Notes under the pieces: generated by a model | What the model was told of the DNA's origin: nothing | Database searches by the model: none | What the model saw: only the letters and a program-made list of their open reading frames with translations | Part shown: positions 6,840 to 9,940 of the stretch, in pieces | How the letters are laid out: each line of letters begins with the position of its first letter | Position numbering within the stretch: the first letter of the stretch is position 1 | Assembly (NCBI GenBank): GCA_002793885.1 | Contig: PFEG01000013.1 | Coordinates: forward strand, 1 to 9,940 | Length of the DNA stretch: 9,940 bases | Source of the DNA: Candidatus Saccharibacteria bacterium CG10_big_fil_rev_8_21_14_0_10_47_8 | GTDB lineage: Bacteria > Patescibacteriota > Saccharimonadia > Saccharimonadales > UBA10212 | Direction of reading: 5' to 3' | Position numbers and translations under genes: made by a program

Positions 6840-6845
6840 TATACT
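6840..6845 (+). promoter_or_regulatory. -10-like box before the 52-aa ORF
   Basis: TATACT lies 7 nt before ATG 6853, with no Shine-Dalgarno sequence between them. This is the same leaderless arrangement seen elsewhere in the window. No convincing -35 is visible. Confidence 0.45.
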
Positions 6846-6852
6846 GGGTATT

Positions 6853-7011
6853 ATGAAATCAAAGAACCACGCTATACCCACTAAGCAAGATAAAGCATGG
6901 CAAGCGAAAATAGAAAAACAAGTTAAAGCTGAAAAAGTGCAACTAGATCATCCAGATGGCAAGGAACAGTTTAATCAGGTTATAAGGAAAGCGTTGAAGA
7001 AAAAGCCGTGA
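6853..7011 (+). CDS. Small basic hypothetical protein, 52 aa
   Basis: ATG 6853 opens 52 codons ending in TGA 7009-7011. The product begins MKSKNHAIPTKQDKAWQAKI and ends in LKKKP; it is Lys-rich with alternating charge and should be one long amphipathic helix. The pattern W-x-x-K-I-E-K-Q-V-x-x-E and the closing FNQVIRKALKK would suit a nucleic-acid or protein-binding peptide, but I recognise no family. Support comes from the -10-like box at leaderless distance and from its codon pattern. It lies alone between the broken dihydroorotase gene and the Avd gene on the opposite strand. It could be chance. Confidence 0.5.
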   Translation: MKSKNHAIPTKQDKAWQAKIEKQVKAEKVQLDHPDGKEQFNQVIRKALKKKP

Positions 7012-7058
7012 GCCGTTAACGACACCCTGACATTAGCAAGATTAAACACGCCTCATGA

Positions 7059-7412
7059 TTACTCCGTTTCGGTTTGTTCGCGGAGCGATTGTTTGTGCCA
7101 GCCTCTTAACAACCGGCCTATCTCGTCCAGCTTGTCCGAAGCATAGGCGAACTGGCGTGGGCTGAGCAGTTTGTAATCGTGGGCTAGGCGCAAGAATATT
7201 CGTTGGACTTCGTGTTCCACCTGCGCTTCGGCCACCAAATCAGTTTTAATCTCGGCGTAATTGGCTTGGATAATCAGACGCAGTAAGCGTACGGCACTAG
7301 CCTGCAGTTCTATGCCTAGACTGTACTTATGGACTTTGGTAAAACGTTCCACTGAGGGTTTGAGCCAAAACAAATAGTCGTAGGTCTTGCGGAAAACAAT
7401 TAGCTTATCCAC
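7059..7412 (-). CDS. avd: DGR accessory variability determinant (Avd-like four-helix bundle)
   Basis: This 117-aa basic helical protein matches the Avd family, a pentameric four-helix-bundle partner that binds the reverse transcriptase and template RNA in diversity-generating retroelements. Recognisable parts, in order, are the N-terminal DKLIVFRKTYDYLFWLKPSV, VHKYSLGIELQ, then LLRLIIQANYAE, then RIFLRLAHDYKLLSPRQFAY, and the closing LDEIGRLLRGWHKQ. The last motif is very characteristic. GTG 7412 is chosen because GGGAG (7421-7425) lies 8 nt upstream and family members begin at this position. The frame stays open upstream to 7475 through a segment reading VGFRFWRV, discussed separately. It is downstream of the reverse transcriptase and the template-like segment on the same strand. 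It is intact, unlike the reverse transcriptase. Confidence 0.85.
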   Translation of the reverse strand: MDKLIVFRKTYDYLFWLKPSVERFTKVHKYSLGIELQASAVRLLRLIIQANYAEIKTDLVAEAQVEHEVQRIFLRLAHDYKLLSPRQFAYASDKLDEIGRLLRGWHKQSLREQTETE

Positions 7413-7605
7413 AAACACAGCTCCCAGAACACGCCAGAAGCGAAATCCTACCCAAAGGCAGGTATTCGCCCCCAACTGTCATATTCGGCCGATGCGCCAT
7501 AAGACACAACCGGCCTGGACAACCCAAACGGGAGATCTCTAAATGCCCTCTGGCTGCGACCGTAATCAACAGCCATTTTGGCAGCCGTTCCCATAAGGAA
7601 ATGGC
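7413..7605 (-). other. Non-coding gap between template-like segment and avd
   Basis: No convincing gene lies here. Frames on the minus strand are open but share no coherent homology. Near the avd end, 7440-7451 encodes V-G-F-R followed by F-W-R-V, in the avd frame. This recalls the conserved end of DGR target variable regions. It may be a decayed target-gene end or coincidence. Confidence 0.35.
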
Positions 7606-7621
7606 GGAGCGGTAAAGCTCC
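7606..7621 (-). other. Short hairpin at the 3' edge of the template-like segment
   Basis: On the minus strand GGAGC-TTTACC-GCTCC forms a perfect 5-bp stem with a 6-nt loop, starting 1 nt after the last codon of the template-like core. In characterised DGRs, hairpins or cruciforms just beyond the repeat contribute to target recognition. The stem is short, so this is only suggestive. Confidence 0.4.
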
Positions 7622-7622
7622 T

Positions 7623-7721
7623 GGCGACGCGGAAACCAATGTTGGTATTGGTATTGGTCGGTGTATTGTTCAGATTGAGCGTGAATGCCCCAGCATTCGT
7701 GCCATTGTCCCAATTGCCGCC
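7623..7721 (-). repeat. Putative DGR template repeat (TR)
   Basis: Read on the minus strand, these 33 codons encode GGNWDNGTNAGAFTLNLNNT followed by PTNTNTNIGFRVA. This is the typical variable-region ending of C-type-lectin/FGE-like DGR targets, closing with IGFR. Nine of 33 codons are AAY (Asn), and the internal ACCAAT triple repeat adds more adenines. A template strand with unmutated adenines should look like this; a mutagenised variable repeat should show other residues at those positions. The segment is not part of a gene: TGA (7737-7739) stands in frame 5 codons upstream, and the RT stop is only 33 nt before that TGA. Its place beside RT and avd, on the same strand, supports the TR call. 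Exact TR borders need the matching VR, not seen in this window. Confidence 0.7.
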
Positions 7722-7771
7722 GCGTTTGAACGCGCGTCATATGCTTGAGCCACCCAGGTACATTGTAAACC

Positions 7772-8250
7772 CTAGATATCATGGCGGCTAGCTGGTGTAA
7801 ACGGATTGATTGCCTTTAGCAGACCTTTGGCATGGGCAAAACTGGCGTAGGCATCAAATTGCTGCCAGCTATCTCTAGCCGCGGCCTCGCCCTGCTGGCG
7901 GTAGGTTCGCCGCATCCGTCGCATAAAACGCTGAACCGTCGGCTTGGATAAGCGCCTGGTGAATAACTCGGCGTCGTAACCGACAAACCGTTCATATCCA
8001 ACGAATTTATGGACATTGGTTTTGTTTGGATGCAAGGTCAGTGCCAGCTCGGCAAACGCAAACTGTTCCAGTTGTAGTTTACCCCGTTCCAGGTGCGCTC
8101 TGGAGGGGTGGATAATCAAAAAATCATCCATGTAGCGCAGGTAATACTGCTCGTGCAAAGTATGTTTTACAAATTGGTCCAAGTGGTTCAGATAAATATT
8201 AGCAAATAGCTGGCTGGTCAGGTTGCCAATCGGTTGGCCGACCGCCTCGT

Positions 8251-8257
<7 letters not shown>
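7772..8257 (-). CDS. DGR reverse transcriptase, C-terminal half (out of frame with its N-terminal half)
   Basis: This frame carries the second half of a DGR-type reverse transcriptase. GQPIGNLTSQLFANIYLN is RT motif 4/B, and IGxxxSQ is the DGR hallmark replacing the usual QGxxxSP. YMDDFLI holds the catalytic YMDD Asp pair, LHPNKTNVHKF is motif 6 (D), and a thumb region of Arg-rich helices follows (LSKPTVQRFMRRMRR, ASFAHAKGLLKAI). The same frame is open upstream through LGALPKSSGPGV into the (CT)n tract. GTG 8257 is merely the first usable start codon and is probably not real. Alone this fragment lacks motif A and cannot be active. It ends with TAG, immediately before the template-like segment. 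Removing one CT unit would fuse it to the upstream half, giving about 332 residues from TTG 8772, close to the family length. Confidence 0.88.
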
Positions 8258-8772
<515 letters not shown>

Positions 8773-8914
8773 GCGCCACAGGATTTTCTCGGCGTGCAGG
8801 TCGTGGCGCAGGACTTACATTTTTATGGCGAAGCTCCGATTGGCGACAAGCTGTTGACAGGCTGCTAACAGAGTTTGCCGAACAGATTGATGACACCGAC
8901 AGCTGAAAATTTGT

Positions 8915-8928
8915 AAACGGGGTAAAAT
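8915..8928 (+). promoter_or_regulatory. Leaderless promoter motif AAAC-GGGG-TAAAAT
   Basis: AAAC (8915-8918), GGGG and TAAAAT (8923-8928) lie 8 nt before ATG 8937. It matches the elements before 3788 and 4581. The rest of 8815-8914 holds only the decayed 5' region of the reverse transcriptase on the opposite strand. Confidence 0.5.
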
Positions 8929-8936
8929 AGGTAGGT

Positions 8937-9455
8937 ATGATGTCTAAACGATTTGTTGTCCCTCTCGCTGTAATTGTAGTATTTACTGCCGGCTTTGTAG
9001 CCGCAATTATATTAAGAAATAATTCGACCAACAAACAAACTACTTCAACTAGCCAAGCTTCACCTTTAAGCCAACCATCCGGCTCAGCAAGTCTGGATTA
9101 TTCAGGGCGTGGCTTAGCCGCGTTTCCAAAAGAAGTCCTAAAACATACGGATGCCGTCTCATTAAACCTTAGCAATAATAATCTTACTGGCGCTTTGCCT
9201 GGCGAGATTCGCCATCTTAGCAATCTTGAACAGCTGGACGTAAGCAACAATAAAATGACCAGCATCCCAGCCGAAATCGGCCAGCTCAAGCACCTCAAAG
9301 TGCTTAACTATGCCAATAATAAAATTACCGGTTTACCCTTGGAGCTTGGCAAACTAACTCAGCTCCAAGTCCTCGACCTAAGCGGCAACAACGTTAGCCA
9401 GCACGACCTTAGTCTAATACGGCCTAAACTACAAAACACCGAAATAAAGTTGTAG
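8937..9455 (+). CDS. Membrane-anchored leucine-rich-repeat protein
   Basis: This 172-aa protein has a short basic N-terminus (MMSKR), one hydrophobic helix at residues 7-26 (VVPLAVIVVFTAGFVAAIIL), then a Ser/Thr/Gln-rich linker to about residue 50. The helix is an N-terminal anchor or uncleaved signal, so the repeats should face outward. Four leucine-rich repeats follow from about residue 72 to 165 (VSLNLSNNNLTGALPGEI, LEQLDVSNNKMTSIPAEI, LKVLNYANNKITGLPLEL, LQVLDLSGNNVSQHDL). They match LxxLxLxxNxLxxLPxx, the plant- and Bacteroidota-like type. LRRs mediate protein binding, so surface contact or host-cell interaction is a fair guess. ATG 8937 and ATG 8940 are both possible; the -10-like box 8 nt upstream suggests a leaderless mRNA. 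Confidence 0.85.
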   Translation: MMSKRFVVPLAVIVVFTAGFVAAIILRNNSTNKQTTSTSQASPLSQPSGSASLDYSGRGLAAFPKEVLKHTDAVSLNLSNNNLTGALPGEIRHLSNLEQLDVSNNKMTSIPAEIGQLKHLKVLNYANNKITGLPLELGKLTQLQVLDLSGNNVSQHDLSLIRPKLQNTEIKL

Positions 9456-9462
9456 TTTTTTT
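9426..9462 (+). terminator. Possible intrinsic terminator overlapping the LRR stop codon
   Basis: AAACTACAA (9426-9434) pairs perfectly with TTGTAGTTT (9450-9458) across a 15-nt loop, and the stem runs into a T7 tract (9456-9462). The TAG stop of the LRR gene lies inside the 3' arm. The stem is AT-rich with a large loop, so termination may be weak, and the next gene may be read through. Confidence 0.45.
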
Positions 9463-9470
9463 GCACATGT

Positions 9471-9701
9471 ATGAAATTACTTGAAGTTAGGGTAAAGCCG
9501 GGGAGTAAAAAGGGTCCGTTGGTCCAGCTGGCCCTGGATGGTTCTTTGCTGGTATATGTCCGAGAACCAGCGGCCGATGGCAAAGCCAACAATGCGGTCA
9601 CGCAACTGCTGGCAAAATATCTTGATGTTCCAAAAACTAATGTACAGATGATTTCTGGCTACAAATCTAAAATCAAACACTTCAAAATCACCAAAAAATA
9701 A
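9471..9701 (+). CDS. DUF167 / YggU family protein
   Basis: This 76-aa protein belongs to the small DUF167 family, widely conserved but without a firmly established function. Characteristic parts are the opening LEVRVKPGSKKGPLVQLALD, then LLVYVREPAADGKANNAVTQ (the PAxDGKAN motif is the family hallmark), and the end LLAKYLDVPKTNVQMISGYK, followed by SKIKHFKI. Length is slightly shorter than the usual 80-100. It starts 15 nt after the LRR stop with no visible Shine-Dalgarno sequence or -10 box, so it may depend on read-through of the weak terminator just upstream. The region 9702-9785 after it contains no gene I can recognise. Confidence 0.9.
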   Translation: MKLLEVRVKPGSKKGPLVQLALDGSLLVYVREPAADGKANNAVTQLLAKYLDVPKTNVQMISGYKSKIKHFKITKK

Positions 9702-9785
9702 TCCGGTACATGATCCAGTCCATAATAGATTTACTAAGCAAACCACTGAACAGTGAAACGTAACCAAGGCCCTTAGTGAATTATA

Positions 9786-9794
9786 TGAGATAAT
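9786..9794 (+). promoter_or_regulatory. Extended -10 (TG-A-GATAAT) before NYN gene
   Basis: TG (9786-9787), one base, then GATAAT (9789-9794) lies 6 nt before ATG 9801. The extended TG could compensate for the lack of a clear -35. The spacing again predicts a leaderless transcript. Confidence 0.5.
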
Positions 9795-9800
9795 CGAGGC

Positions 9801-9940
9801 ATGGATAACAAAAAACCAGAGGTTCACGCTTTTATAGACAGTCAAAACCTTAACCTTGGTATCCAAAACGCCGGCTGGAAACTGGACTGGTTAAAATTCC
9901 GTAAATACTTAGCGGACGAATACGGCGTTACCAAAGCCCT
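9801..9940 (+). CDS. NYN-domain protein (PIN-like ribonuclease fold), N-terminal part
   Basis: Only the first 46 codons are in the window; the gene runs off the right edge. The start MDNKKPEVHAFIDSQNLNLG matches the opening strand of NYN (LabA/DUF88) domains, which have a PIN-like nuclease fold. The invariant Asp is in FIDSQNLN (D13), with the NLN turn of the family. AGWKLDWLKFRKYLADEYGV fits the following helix, where F-R-K-Y-L-x-x-x-Y is common. Family members are thought to cut or process RNA, but the other acidic residues are outside the window. The start is supported by the -10 box 6 nt upstream. Confidence 0.85.
   Translation, partial: MDNKKPEVHAFIDSQNLNLGIQNAGWKLDWLKFRKYLADEYGVTKA

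Noticed and set aside
7623..7721. Real 3' end of a target gene (variable repeat) instead of a template
   Set aside because: A TGA stands in frame 5 codons upstream and the RT stop is close by, so there is no gene body. The unmutated AAY-rich composition also fits a template. It is not excluded absolutely, since a broken target is possible.
7405..7782. 125-codon minus-strand ORF spanning the template-like segment
   Set aside because: Its frame reads the segment out of phase. The recognisable translation (GGNWDNG, NIGFR) is in another frame that contains stops, so this ORF is incidental.

Overview
The window looks like a chromosome segment from a small-genome bacterium of the Candidate Phyla Radiation (Patescibacteria), most likely Candidatus Saccharibacteria. 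The pointers are short, tightly spaced genes with poor database resemblance, a PIF1-type helicase with an HRDC tail, and -10-like boxes lying only 6 to 9 nt before start codons. The lineage is an inference; no rRNA is present to confirm it. TGA behaves as a stop: it ends glyS and a small ORF, and every recognisable Trp codon I read is TGG.

Region 1 (1-2846, + strand) holds housekeeping genes. These are the 3' end of glycyl-tRNA synthetase, an overlapping protein of unknown function, a Nudix hydrolase, and a PIF1/RecD2-like helicase whose HRDC domain is cut off by a single in-frame TGA.

Region 2 (2847-6180, + strand) holds accessory and metabolic genes. They are an unrecognised 249-aa protein, a nucleoside phosphorylase, an unrecognised 332-aa protein, and an FMN-binding split-barrel (pyridoxamine-phosphate-oxidase-like) protein. 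The 332-aa gene sits between a 13-codon copy of the oxidase gene's start, which keeps a promoter, and the intact oxidase gene, which has none close by.

Region 3 (6181-8936) is the most interesting part. A dihydroorotase gene stops abruptly halfway and a 52-codon ORF follows. A diversity-generating retroelement (DGR) then lies on the minus strand, in the order reverse transcriptase, Asn-codon-rich template-repeat-like segment, accessory protein Avd. The reverse transcriptase is split by a (GA)15 microsatellite. Loss of one unit, or gain of two, would rejoin its two halves in frame, so the locus looks like a slippage (phase-variation) switch read in the OFF state, or else a decaying or misassembled copy. 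No intact variable-repeat target gene is visible, so the target would have to lie elsewhere.

Region 4 (8937-9940, + strand) holds a membrane-anchored leucine-rich-repeat protein with a possible terminator, a DUF167/YggU protein, and the start of a NYN-domain protein.

Seven starts (1308, 2965, 3788, 4581, 6853, 8937, 9801) have a -10-like box 6 to 9 nt upstream, which predicts leaderless mRNAs. Starts 4657, 6217 and 7412 instead have Shine-Dalgarno sequences, so both initiation modes appear to coexist.
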